A stretch of 64,000 nucleotides of DNA from contig NZ_CBQR020000102.1 in assembly GCF_000455485.1 (NCBI RefSeq), positions 285,562 through 349,561 on the forward strand, given 5' to 3'. The number at the start of each line of letters is the position of its first letter. Within the stretch, counting starts at the first letter, position 1. The stretch comes from Gorillibacterium massiliense. Lineage in GTDB: Bacteria > Bacillota > Bacilli > Paenibacillales > NBRC-103111. Below are positions 45,330-54,278 of the stretch, piece by piece. The notes under the pieces are model-generated. The model was given only the letters and a program-made list of their open reading frames with translations, ran no database searches and had not been told where the DNA came from. The translations under genes and the position numbers were made by a program.

Positions 45330-45866
45330 CTTGTGAAGCAAACAGCCGAAAGGAGAAGTAACATAACTACTTTAAGCGAAAAAGAAAAGCGTGCTGTTGC
45401 CGCCATCATTCAGGAGCGCCTAGAAGAACATTTGGGTCGTTTCCCTTACGCCAGATATCCGGCAGAACCGCTGGAAGATTGGCACAAGGTTTTCTGTGAT
45501 CCGATATCGGTTTTGCCTGAACCAATTAAAAAGGCCCTCGTATGACACTTCGGAGGCTGGCAGCGTCAAAGCCACCCGTCAGCCGCTACTCGAACCATCT
45601 CCGAAGTCTTAAAATCCTGGCCGAAGTTTGTTGCGCTGAATTCGCTGGAATTGGAAGAGGTATTCGCCTTCTGGAAGTCACGTCTGCCGGATTGGAGTAA
45701 AGGATTCGGGGCAACCGCCTGCCTGCTCCATTTTCTAAGCCCTGACAGTTTTGAGCTTGCCGACCATCACCGGATTGAGGCCATGCTGGACCTATTGCGG
45801 GAAATCGGTCACGTGGAAGAAGTGCCGGTGGTATACCCTTTTAGGGGGGCATCGACCAAGGGGTAA
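45330..45866 (+). pseudogene. Hypothetical gene interrupted by an in-frame TGA
   Basis: One frame encodes a protein from LSEKEKRAVAAIIQERLEEH through EPIKKALV. It meets TGA at 45543 and continues without shift as HFGGWQRQSHPSAATR through LPDWSKGFGATACLLHFLSP to a stop at 45864. The TGA probably replaces TGG (Trp). The product would be about 175 residues, mostly helical, family unknown. The boundary with the recombinase remnant upstream is not clear. Recoding of the TGA is possible but decay is simpler. Confidence 0.55.
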
Positions 45867-45923
45867 GGGGAAAAGCATGAAAATAAGCAGCGAAGAACTT
45901 GGACTGTTCTTGGCTGCTTCTTT

Positions 45924-47702
45924 TTATTTATAACATTCTACTAATCTAGTTGTATTAAAATCTTGTATAAACCAATCTATTGAAACTAAATAATCTTTGA
46001 TCTCTCTTATGTCCAATTCAATTTCCATGTCTTGCAGATTAACGTATAGAACTCTGAAAAGATCATTGATCTGATGAGAATAAATTTTTACTAACCCCTC
46101 GCTGTTTCCGCTTAAATGAGTATAGTCTTCAATCTTATGATTCATGAAGCTTCGAATATCCTCTTTACTCTCAGTTTGATCGATCCCGAGTTTTGAACAT
46201 ATATAATGATATCGCAGCTTTTTGCATGAATTGATGCTTTTTAATATCCCTTTATAAAGCTTGATGAGTTCGCTTTTGTTCATACACACATATTCATTTT
46301 TTGAATAAAATAATTGCACTTCATTTACTAAAGTTATAAGTTGGAACGAGTTTATAACATAATTCAAATTAAGATATCGCACTTCTCCATCACTGTAATA
46401 ATCAGTAATCTCTATATGATTAGGCTGTGTCTTTTTTAAAAAGACCTTCGTTTGCGCAGCGTTATTCTCTTGGATTACTCTGGGTAATAATTCTTTCGTT
46501 AACCATGCGTAGGCATTACTCACAGTCCAATAGTCTCTTGGTCCATATTTCTTTGACAAGCCTGATTTATTCCATAATAACCACACCTTATCTGAAGGCG
46601 TCCAGCTATAGTGATCTTCTATGAAGCTGTGAATGATACATTTAAATCCTTCGTTATGGTCTTCATTTGCTTTCTTCATATAAATTTTCAACATATTATT
46701 TCCAGTCGCATCAAAGATATGCCAATCGGAATCGCCATTTTCATAATCGTACTCTCTGGAAAACATAAGAATTTTTCTCCAAACATCCATACCGACCTTA
46801 ATTAAATGATATTCATCCGGATGATAATGGTTAGGAATGAATTCTCTGCAATCCAAGATTTCTTCTGTCAAGCGGATAGCCTCAATATATTCAACAATAA
46901 ATTTATCAATAACGGCACAAAGATTGCCCAATTCTTCATCGCTTAGATTAAATCTTGAATTCCCTAATTGAACCATATAATTATTTTCATCAAGTTTTGC
47001 CACAACATACCGTCGCATTTCAAAATCTATTGGAGTGTTATTCCCAGGATATAATTCACTTAGGATTTCTTTATGTCCTAAATTAATGGTGGTTCCCCGG
47101 ATGTAAAAGCTATTAAATGTAAATAAACACGAACCTCTGCTTTCTCCTACTGCAGGAAGATCCCCTTCCAGCATAACTGTTCTATTTCTATATTCTAAAT
47201 ATTTTTTATTAAACGTATGGCTTTTTTCCTCTACACCAAAATCGGCTACATAATTATTGATGCGGTCCGTATACTCCTCAGCTGTAATCTTCCCCTCAGC
47301 TAATTGCTTTCGGATGGCTTCTATGCTAAGCGCATACTGGGCTTCTTCTTCAAATTTCCTGATATGTTTTCTCACATCTTTTATTTTTTTTTGTGCACGC
47401 CTTAATAAACGCGCGACAATCTCATCCGGCAGCTCCGTATCCCGCTTTTCGTTGTTGCATTTGTGATGAGCGGGTCTTAAATTTTCTAAATGATTAAAAT
47501 CAAAAGTGGAGGGCAAGTTAAACTTCTTTATAACTTCTGTTGCTTTTTGATTATCTTCAAATGTTTTTTCAGGAATAATGTGGTCAATTTCTAATTCGGA
47601 ATAATTAAATAAATCTTCTAAACAAATTGCACACCGCCTTTGATAAGCTTGCCAAAGGCCGTATCTAGCTTCGGGTTTGTCTTTTATACTCACTTCGGCC
47701 AC
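45924..47702 (-). CDS. Large HNH endonuclease-domain protein, possible defence nuclease
   Basis: 592 residues. The HNH domain is N-terminal: CAIC zinc ligands (~24-27), LEIDHIIPEKTF (~37-48) with the catalytic His, and NLRPAHHKCNNEK (~74-86). A coiled-coil segment (~95-150) is followed by ~440 residues I cannot assign. This architecture fits stand-alone restriction or phage-defence nucleases better than homing enzymes. TAAGGAG precedes the ATG. It lies in cassette C9 with the two-TM protein gene downstream on the same strand. The 400 bp upstream hold no gene, but a sequence near 47710-47745 resembles a cassette left end. Confidence 0.8.
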   Translation of the reverse strand: MAEVSIKDKPEARYGLWQAYQRRCAICLEDLFNYSELEIDHIIPEKTFEDNQKATEVIKKFNLPSTFDFNHLENLRPAHHKCNNEKRDTELPDEIVARLLRRAQKKIKDVRKHIRKFEEEAQYALSIEAIRKQLAEGKITAEEYTDRINNYVADFGVEEKSHTFNKKYLEYRNRTVMLEGDLPAVGESRGSCLFTFNSFYIRGTTINLGHKEILSELYPGNNTPIDFEMRRYVVAKLDENNYMVQLGNSRFNLSDEELGNLCAVIDKFIVEYIEAIRLTEEILDCREFIPNHYHPDEYHLIKVGMDVWRKILMFSREYDYENGDSDWHIFDATGNNMLKIYMKKANEDHNEGFKCIIHSFIEDHYSWTPSDKVWLLWNKSGLSKKYGPRDYWTVSNAYAWLTKELLPRVIQENNAAQTKVFLKKTQPNHIEITDYYSDGEVRYLNLNYVINSFQLITLVNEVQLFYSKNEYVCMNKSELIKLYKGILKSINSCKKLRYHYICSKLGIDQTESKEDIRSFMNHKIEDYTHLSGNSEGLVKIYSHQINDLFRVLYVNLQDMEIELDIREIKDYLVSIDWFIQDFNTTRLVECYK

Positions 47703-47901
47703 TCCTTATGACGAAACATTTATAGAACAAAATCGAAGGCACCTGCTCGAATTATTGCTAAGTGTACCATTTTTTAAAAATCTATCCATTGAACCATACC
47801 TTAGTCGAGCAGAGGCTTAGGATAGCATTTAATATTTTATCGTATAATTCTATATCATATAGAATATTTTAGGATTATTTCACGATTTAAAAAACTTGCC
47901 G

Positions 47902-47927
47902 CTACTTATGATACGGTTCACCGTAAC
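47902..47927 (-). other. att10: rlmH-derived attachment site
   Basis: The minus strand reads GEPYHK and a stop. The outer arms TTGCCG and CGGCGAA are partly symmetrical as in att9. Confidence 0.9.
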
Positions 47928-48101
47928 GGGCTAACGGCGAATTTTTGGTTAACAACGAAATAAAATAAATGCCTCAACTATGCGATTCATAGGCTAATTT
48001 AGAGATATCAAGAAATCTCTATAATAAAAAAGAAACTGAGATTCTATTCATCAGTGTCTTTTTTATTGATCCTTTTCCGCCGTCATCATGAGAGTTATCA
48101 T

Positions 48102-49841
48102 TTAAAGCAGCTTAATTATCTCTTCCAGCTCATCGACCAATACTCTTGCAAGTTCAAAATTCTTATCTTTTAAAGCCAACTCTATTTTCATTTCAACCGA
48201 CTTTTTCTTTTGTTCCGTTTCCAAATAGTCTCTATTAAAGTGGCTCGTATAAATCATCTGTCTAAATTTTCGCATGCTCATTTTTCTAATCTTCTTATCG
48301 TCAATGATTAACACATAATGCATGCCGTTTACGACTGAATAGAAATCATGAGAAATCATCAGAATCGCACCTTTATAGTCTTCGATGGCTTTCTCCAGTG
48401 CGATCTGTGTATAGATATCCAAATGGCTTGTCGGTTCGTCAAGAAGCAGTACGTTTGCTTTGCTGGCAGACACTTTGGCCAACTGAAGCATGTTTTTTTC
48501 TCCACCAGACAAAGATTCAATCTTTTGATCAAGGATTTCTCCTTCAAAATCATAGTTTGAAAGATACGATCTGATCTCATCATACGTTTTAAACCCAGCA
48601 TCGATGAATTCATCCATTATGGTATTGGAATCTTTTAGCGTTTCGCCATGAAGCTGCGATAAATAAGCCACTTTAGCATCAGCATTAATTTCGATCGACT
48701 CATGATTGTTTTTAAAGATTTCTCGGAGCAAAGTCGTTTTCCCGGTACCGTTTGGACCGATAATGGCTACTTTATCCGTAGATTGGATCTCAAAGTTAAC
48801 ATTTTCTAAAAGCAGCTCATTGAAGGCAATGCTATAATCATGGACTCTTACAACAGTGGTGTCTTCCATTTCATGATCCATTCCAAAAGTAATATCCGGC
48901 TGCTTAATATCGACAAACGGCTCTTTGATTCTACGCGCTTCCAATCTTTCTTGAAACTTGACTCTGGCTTTTAACGCTTTGCCTCTGGATGCTTCTGAAT
49001 TATAAGTCGCGATCGCTCTAAGATTATCGATGATGTTCTCGTTTCGCTCGATTTCTTCTTCTTCAGCAATTGCGAGTTCTTGCAGCTCAATTTTGGTCTG
49101 AATCAATGAGAATTTATACTCGATATATCGCCCATCAAACTCTTGGATCTCCTTGTTTTCAAGGTGTATGATTTTGTTGAAACAATGATTCAACAAATAT
49201 CGGTTGTGCGTAACGACCAGCAGCATTCCCTTGTGAGCATTAATTAATTTTTTAAGCGCATTTAGGTTTTCAAAGTCTAAAAACACATCCGGTTCGTCCA
49301 TAATCATCAAGTCCGGACTGTTAAGCATTTCCTTTATCACTTGAATAAGTTTGAATTCCCCGCCGCTCAGATCGGATACCTTAAGATCTTTTAGCTTCAT
49401 GAGGTTTGCCAGATTTAGTTTCTTATTAATGCTACTTTCAAAATCATCCCCGCCTATTGAATCGAATGCATCCAAAGCTAATTGATACTTTTCCAGCAGC
49501 GAATCCATGTCCGATGTGGTTTCCATTTCAGCATAAATTGATGTGATTTCATCTTGTATCTTGATAAATGCTTCCCCGATATATTCAAAAACGGTTGTTT
49601 CTTTAGGCTTGTCTACTTGCGAGAACTGACTGACATACCCGATTTTGCAAGTCGGGTCTATCTCTAACTTGCCCTCGAACAAATACCTTTCTGGATCTAT
49701 CAGTATATCGATCAGTGTACTTTTCCCGCTGCCGCTTGTTCCGATAAAAGCGCAATGTTGCCCCTCTTCAAGCTTAAACGAAATGTCCTTATATAGATCT
49801 TTTTGCGGAAACGAGAAGGATAAGTTATCAACATTTATCAT
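48102..49841 (-). CDS. ABC-F ATPase (ribosome protection-type)
   Basis: 579-residue protein with two ABC domains and no membrane segments. The first has GTSGSGKST (~34-42), signature LSGGE (~158) and LMIMDEPDVFLDF. A charged linker lies at ~245-300. The second has GPNGTGKTT (~358-366), LSGGEKNMLQLAKVSA (~445) and LLLDEPTSHLD (~464). A helical C-terminal tail follows. ABC-F proteins of this size displace antibiotics from the ribosome (macrolide, lincosamide, pleuromutilin or phenicol types) or act as translation factors. It is the sole gene of cassette C10, which favours a resistance role. Drug range cannot be read from sequence. Confidence 0.87.
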   Translation of the reverse strand: MINVDNLSFSFPQKDLYKDISFKLEEGQHCAFIGTSGSGKSTLIDILIDPERYLFEGKLEIDPTCKIGYVSQFSQVDKPKETTVFEYIGEAFIKIQDEITSIYAEMETTSDMDSLLEKYQLALDAFDSIGGDDFESSINKKLNLANLMKLKDLKVSDLSGGEFKLIQVIKEMLNSPDLMIMDEPDVFLDFENLNALKKLINAHKGMLLVVTHNRYLLNHCFNKIIHLENKEIQEFDGRYIEYKFSLIQTKIELQELAIAEEEEIERNENIIDNLRAIATYNSEASRGKALKARVKFQERLEARRIKEPFVDIKQPDITFGMDHEMEDTTVVRVHDYSIAFNELLLENVNFEIQSTDKVAIIGPNGTGKTTLLREIFKNNHESIEINADAKVAYLSQLHGETLKDSNTIMDEFIDAGFKTYDEIRSYLSNYDFEGEILDQKIESLSGGEKNMLQLAKVSASKANVLLLDEPTSHLDIYTQIALEKAIEDYKGAILMISHDFYSVVNGMHYVLIIDDKKIRKMSMRKFRQMIYTSHFNRDYLETEQKKKSVEMKIELALKDKNFELARVLVDELEEIIKLL

Positions 49842-49987
49842 ATTGTTACCTTTCTTAAAAAACTATAGTGGTGACTATTATTGGATGTATTGCAGAACAT
49901 GATCTGCGAGTTTACTGTTTCTCAGAGTAACGCTGTTTTCACCAATTTCAAACCATTTGTAGCTTACTCTTACTTCGAAATTCTGCC

Positions 49988-50012
49988 CTACTCATGATAC
50001 GGCTCACCGCGC
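49988..50012 (-). other. att11: rlmH-derived attachment site
   Basis: The minus strand reads GEPYHE and a stop (GAG CCG TAT CAT GAG TAG). The left flank ATTCTGCCCTAC matches att6; the right flank CGCGCTGTCTGAA belongs to the att1/att2 class. Confidence 0.88.
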
Positions 50013-50144
50013 TGTCTGAATCTTACGCGGAATATCCCAATCGCAGAGTCTGCCGTCCGGGCATTTATGTACGCCATAATCTGACCGCTACCGCTGTTGG
50101 TTTCGCTCCCGCCATCATATCGCCAGAACCATCCCTTTGGCTAC

Positions 50145-52388
50145 CTACAAAATCTCTTTATTAAAATGTCCTCTTGTGTCTGTTTCCTGATTAAAGACAG
50201 CATTATTCATTGAGCCATCTAATTTGCCTGAGGCCTGATGAATAACTTTCACAACCTGCTCTTGTGATTCAACGGTGAAGCTTAATCGGAATGCCTCGAT
50301 TCCTTTGATGTTTTGCAGCTCATCCAAAAGATTAAGCGTCTTCCCATTAAGGACAGTCGTTGTACAATCATCATGGGAAAGGATAGGGAACGTTCCGTGC
50401 TCATCTTTTAACGCATAGCTCTTCGTTTTGCAAACTCTGCATTGATTCATTTTTTTCATCGGGCAATATTTGGTAAACATCAAGGGAGCCTTGCCATACA
50501 CAACCATTTCCAGTGAAGGATAGCCGTCATTTTCTTCATAATAGGCGTTCCTTAAGTCTTCCATTTGGCTCTTATTCAATTCATAAGATAAGGTGACTCG
50601 TTTTGCACCTAATTTGTGTAATTCATAGCAGTTGGCAGCATTCACGACATTTAGCGAATAGTCCGTAACAAACGGATTCGTTTCTCTGTAGTGATAAATT
50701 CCACCATATCCCCCGATTAGCAGCTGCCCTTCTTTTTCCTTATAATCATTCTGATTTCTTCTAACCACGTTTTCAAAATAGATTTCCTGAATTCCACAGC
50801 TTACGCAAGCATCATACTGTTCCTTAGTCGTTACAGAGGCCGTAAGGTATGGTTTTTCAGGGGCAAAGCTTATTTTTTCCTTTGCTTTCAAAGATTTGGT
50901 TCTTTTCTTCTGGCTGTTAAGCTTTAAGTCATATAAGCCCAGTACAATATCTCTTCTTGCTGCATTTAACAGTTTAGCTGGAATAAATGCATGGCATTCC
51001 TCAAAATCGACATGATGAAGCTCGAATATCGTATCATTTAATCTGGAAAATTGCTTGATTACCTGGTCTTTGGTTGTTGGATTATTCATGGCTTCGCCCA
51101 GTATTTCCTCGCTTTCATATGAATAATGAAAGCCTAAGCCCTCCGCATCTATGAAAAGCTTTGAATCTGGACATGCATATACTCTAATATCGAGGTTAAA
51201 CCGCTTAAATTCTTTTTCCAGTGATGCTTCTAATTCTTTGGAATAGAAATAATCCTTCGTTTTATAGACGACATCTCCCATAGACAGCGTTTCTTGGATT
51301 TTGATATAGCAGACTTTATCTGCCTTGTTGATTAAATCGCCGTCTTTATCGTACAGTTTGGCAACCGTTAAATTAACATCTTCCTTGTTGTGACTTATTC
51401 GGATGGTATCGTTTTGATTTAAAGGACGTGTAAGTGTTATTTCATACCTATCTTTAACAATCCTGCTGATGGTTCCAATTTCATAACCAAAGTTATTCGG
51501 TTTTACGATGTTTGTAATATTTCTCCTATCTTCGTGAAACAAATAGCCTTTGGTGAATGTTCGATTGAATGTTTTTTTCAGATTTTCTTTATCTTCTTCG
51601 GTTATTTGATTATCCAAGGCCATGCGATATTTGGATACAACATTAGCCACATACGTAGGATCTTTCATTCGACCTTCTATTTTTAAAGAATCGATTTCTT
51701 TTAAATCATGGATATAATCGATTGTGTTTAAGTCCTTCGTCGATAGAATATAGTTTTTCGCTAAAGATGCATCTGTTGTCTTATCCATTAGTTCATACTC
51801 CTTACGGCATGAACCCACACATCTTCCGCGATTTCCGCTTCGATAGCCGATTAATCCTGACATGAGACAGTTTCCCGAATAAGATAAACATAAAGCACCG
51901 TGAACGAAAATTTCTAAAGGTATTTCCGCTATTCTTTTGATCTCTTTTACTTTTTCAATCTCAACCTCGCGGGACAGAACCACTCGTTTAGCACCAAGTT
52001 CTTTAAATAATAAAGTTCCGTCTACATCGTCTATTCCCATTTGAGTTGAACAATGTGCTTCCAGATCAAGAAAGTTTTTAACGATATAATCGAAAGCAGC
52101 CAGGTCCTGGACGATAATGCCATCAACACCGATTTCATTTAATTCGTGTATCTGCTCTTTCATCTCTTCAACTTCGTTTTCGAAAACGATGGTATTCATT
52201 GTAACGTAGATTTTAACATTCCTCAGGTGTGCATACGTAACAGCCTCTTTTAACGATTCTAAATCAAAATTAGATGAGTATGCACGTGCACCAAATTTTT
52301 GCATTCCTAAGTATATTGCATCACAACCATTAGAAATTGCAGCTTTTAAAGCTTCCATATTTCCTGCTGGAGCTAATAATTCAGTCAT
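50145..52388 (-). CDS. U32 peptidase-family protein (RlhA/YrrO-like)
   Basis: 747-residue U32-family protein. It starts TELLAPAGNMEALKAAI and carries the U32 signature region around 155-205 (EIFVHGALCLSYSGNCLMSG and RGRCVGSCR, cysteines for an iron-sulfur cluster). The long C-terminal extension is seen in RlhA-type proteins, which hydroxylate 23S rRNA. ATG 52388 is chosen because AGGAGG precedes it by four bases. It is the only gene of cassette C11. The neighbouring ABC-F cassette also acts on the ribosome, which may or may not be coincidence. Confidence 0.87.
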   Translation of the reverse strand: MTELLAPAGNMEALKAAISNGCDAIYLGMQKFGARAYSSNFDLESLKEAVTYAHLRNVKIYVTMNTIVFENEVEEMKEQIHELNEIGVDGIIVQDLAAFDYIVKNFLDLEAHCSTQMGIDDVDGTLLFKELGAKRVVLSREVEIEKVKEIKRIAEIPLEIFVHGALCLSYSGNCLMSGLIGYRSGNRGRCVGSCRKEYELMDKTTDASLAKNYILSTKDLNTIDYIHDLKEIDSLKIEGRMKDPTYVANVVSKYRMALDNQITEEDKENLKKTFNRTFTKGYLFHEDRRNITNIVKPNNFGYEIGTISRIVKDRYEITLTRPLNQNDTIRISHNKEDVNLTVAKLYDKDGDLINKADKVCYIKIQETLSMGDVVYKTKDYFYSKELEASLEKEFKRFNLDIRVYACPDSKLFIDAEGLGFHYSYESEEILGEAMNNPTTKDQVIKQFSRLNDTIFELHHVDFEECHAFIPAKLLNAARRDIVLGLYDLKLNSQKKRTKSLKAKEKISFAPEKPYLTASVTTKEQYDACVSCGIQEIYFENVVRRNQNDYKEKEGQLLIGGYGGIYHYRETNPFVTDYSLNVVNAANCYELHKLGAKRVTLSYELNKSQMEDLRNAYYEENDGYPSLEMVVYGKAPLMFTKYCPMKKMNQCRVCKTKSYALKDEHGTFPILSHDDCTTTVLNGKTLNLLDELQNIKGIEAFRLSFTVESQEQVVKVIHQASGKLDGSMNNAVFNQETDTRGHFNKEIL

Positions 52389-52429
52389 TTTTTCCTCCTG
52401 ATGACCCATAAATTAATAAAAATTTATAG

Positions 52430-52455
52430 TTACTTGTGATACGGTTCACCGTAAC
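52430..52455 (-). other. att12: rlmH-derived attachment site
   Basis: The minus strand reads GEPYHK and a stop (GAA CCG TAT CAC AAG TAA). The right flank AACACCTTTATAGCGAAATC is the standard left-end motif of cassettes. Confidence 0.9.
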
Positions 52456-52532
52456 ACCTTTATAGCGAAATCGAAAGGGATTCGATCGGATGCCTTTTGC
52501 AGAATCTAGTCTCTATGTAATATAAGGCTTTC

Positions 52533-53417
52533 TCACTCTTCCAGGACAATTTGCTTCAACTGAATGACCGGACTTCTCAGCTCCTGTTCTTGTTCTAAGT
52601 AGGCGCAAAGCGCCTGAATGAGCGATCTCTTTGGCTGAGTCTGGGAGATCTCCGTCCCCAGCAATTGAACAATCTCTTGCAACTCCCTCCGCCGAGCGAG
52701 CCCGCCGGGCCAAGCCTCAAGCAGCGCGGTCACTCTGCCGAACAATTCTTCGATAATTCTTTCTTTTTCGTTATTCCAGTCTTTTGAATCTGAATGAATA
52801 AACTTTGTGAAAGCGATTTGTCCAAGTAGCCCCTTCGAACCTGATCTAGACATATGTTCGACTAGCGCATCCATTTTATCGACGATGAACCAAGCTGTAT
52901 CCTCTATCGACAGGTGCTTCACCTCGAAGATGATTCGCTGCAGATAGTCCTTCAGGATCGCGCGGTATATAAAAATTAGATCCCAGAGAAACGATTCGAT
53001 TCTCTCACCATAAACTTCAAGTAGCCAGTATCTATGCCACTCCATCATACGGGCGCGAACATGATTCCTTAGTGAACGGAAAGTTGCGTACTGCGTAATA
53101 GGAAGATCTATGAAGTCAACCATAATGTGACTGTATTCAATAAAATACTGAAAGCGAAATACGATTTGATTGACGAGCCGCTCCTTGGGAGTGCCCGTCT
53201 CGGTTTGTTTCAGGTGCTCAGCCCGATCAAAATAAACCGTCTGGCACTCGTCGAAAACCGCGCACAATAAGTCCTCTTTGGACGGAAAATATTTGTACAC
53301 CGAGCCCTTTGCAATGGAACAATCCTGAGCAATTTCCTGAATTGAGGTCGCCAGAAACCCTTTTTCTTTAAACATCTTAGAAGCCGAACGAATGATATCC
53401 TGTTTGGTTACAGTCAT
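52533..53417 (-). CDS. TetR-family regulator
   Basis: 294 residues, long for the family (usually ~200). N-terminal TetR helix-turn-helix (IIRSASKMFKEKGFLATSIQ, SIAKGSVYKYFPSKEDLL; 9-50), then an all-helical ligand domain and an extra ~90-residue C-terminal part with a leucine-rich end. It is divergent from the isochorismatase-like gene, with 140 bp between them containing an AATGACC / GGTCACATT dyad (53482-53521). It probably represses both genes. Confidence 0.87.
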   Translation of the reverse strand: MTVTKQDIIRSASKMFKEKGFLATSIQEIAQDCSIAKGSVYKYFPSKEDLLCAVFDECQTVYFDRAEHLKQTETGTPKERLVNQIVFRFQYFIEYSHIMVDFIDLPITQYATFRSLRNHVRARMMEWHRYWLLEVYGERIESFLWDLIFIYRAILKDYLQRIIFEVKHLSIEDTAWFIVDKMDALVEHMSRSGSKGLLGQIAFTKFIHSDSKDWNNEKERIIEELFGRVTALLEAWPGGLARRRELQEIVQLLGTEISQTQPKRSLIQALCAYLEQEQELRSPVIQLKQIVLEE

Positions 53418-53558
53418 CCTTACGTCCCCCCCCGCTTGACAATTTTAAACTGATAGTACAAAATTATGAACACAGAGTCAAATGACCCATTTTTCATAAT
53501 ATTGAACTGTAGGTCACATTGGGGCAAACTCGATTTCTAAGTTGGAGTGTGATTGATC

Positions 53559-54152
53559 ATGGAAGAACTTTTGTTTCAATTTCCTAAGACGGCATTAATC
53601 GTAATCGACTTGCAAAAGTGGCTTGGAACCCAGTATGCCCCTCACTCGGCAGAGCAAGTCATCACCCGTGCCGCTACAATGGTTCAAGCATTCCGTGAGG
53701 CAGGCGCATTCGTTGGGCTTGTTCGCGTATCCACGAAAGACTTCAAAGATATGCCTCGTCCGTTGCTGGATCAGGCCCCCCCAACCTTCAATCTGGTGCC
53801 TGGATGGGATGAAATTGTACCCGAGATCGGAGTCACTGACACCGATTATTTAATTACCAAGCGCCAATGGGGAGCATTTTACGGAACGGACTTGGATCTG
53901 CAGTTGCGCCGGCGGGGTATCACGACGATCGTGCTTTGCGGCATTGCTTCTGGTATCGGCGTAGATACCACTGCGCGTGAAGCCTTCGCCCATGGGTATC
54001 AGGTAGTTTTTGCGACAGATGCCATGACCGGCTTCAGCGAGGAGGAACATGAACACGTAATTAAGGTCATCTTCCCGCGTATTGGCAGAATCCGCTCGAC
54101 CGAGGACATTCTTGCTTGCGCCGCGCTTCAATCTTATCCGGCATCCATATAA
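53559..54152 (+). CDS. Isochorismatase-family cysteine hydrolase
   Basis: About 197-residue hydrolase of the isochorismatase/nicotinamidase superfamily. Catalytic residues appear as Asp in IVIDLQKW (~17), Lys in TKRQWGAF (~100) and the Cys in [18 protein letters not shown] (~127-144). A TTG at 53553 with better ribosome-site spacing (GGAG) is an alternative start. It is divergent from, and probably controlled by, the TetR regulator. Likely hydrolyses a small amide or related metabolite; substrate unknown. Confidence 0.88.
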   Translation: MEELLFQFPKTALIVIDLQKWLGTQYAPHSAEQVITRAATMVQAFREAGAFVGLVRVSTKDFKDMPRPLLDQAPPTFNLVPGWDEIVPEIGVTDTDYLITKRQWGAFYGTDLDLQLRRRGITTIVLCGIASGIGVDTTAREAFAHGYQVVFATDAMTGFSEEEHEHVIKVIFPRIGRIRSTEDILACAALQSYPASI

Positions 54153-54174
54153 TGGGAGGGGTAAAAATCTATTA

Positions 54175-54223
54175 AGAGAGGCTGTGACAGGCAACTTGCT
54201 CCTAACCTGTCACAGCCCTCTCT
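54175..54223 (+). terminator. Terminator after the isochorismatase-like gene
   Basis: AGAGAGGCTGTGACAGG pairs with CCTGTCACAGCCCTCTCT around a ~14-nt loop, ~25 bases after the stop. Confidence 0.8.
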
Positions 54224-54278
54224 CCCATGTCCGACGTAGCTTTTCTTCTCTTCAACACCTTTTACCAAAAAATTCGCG

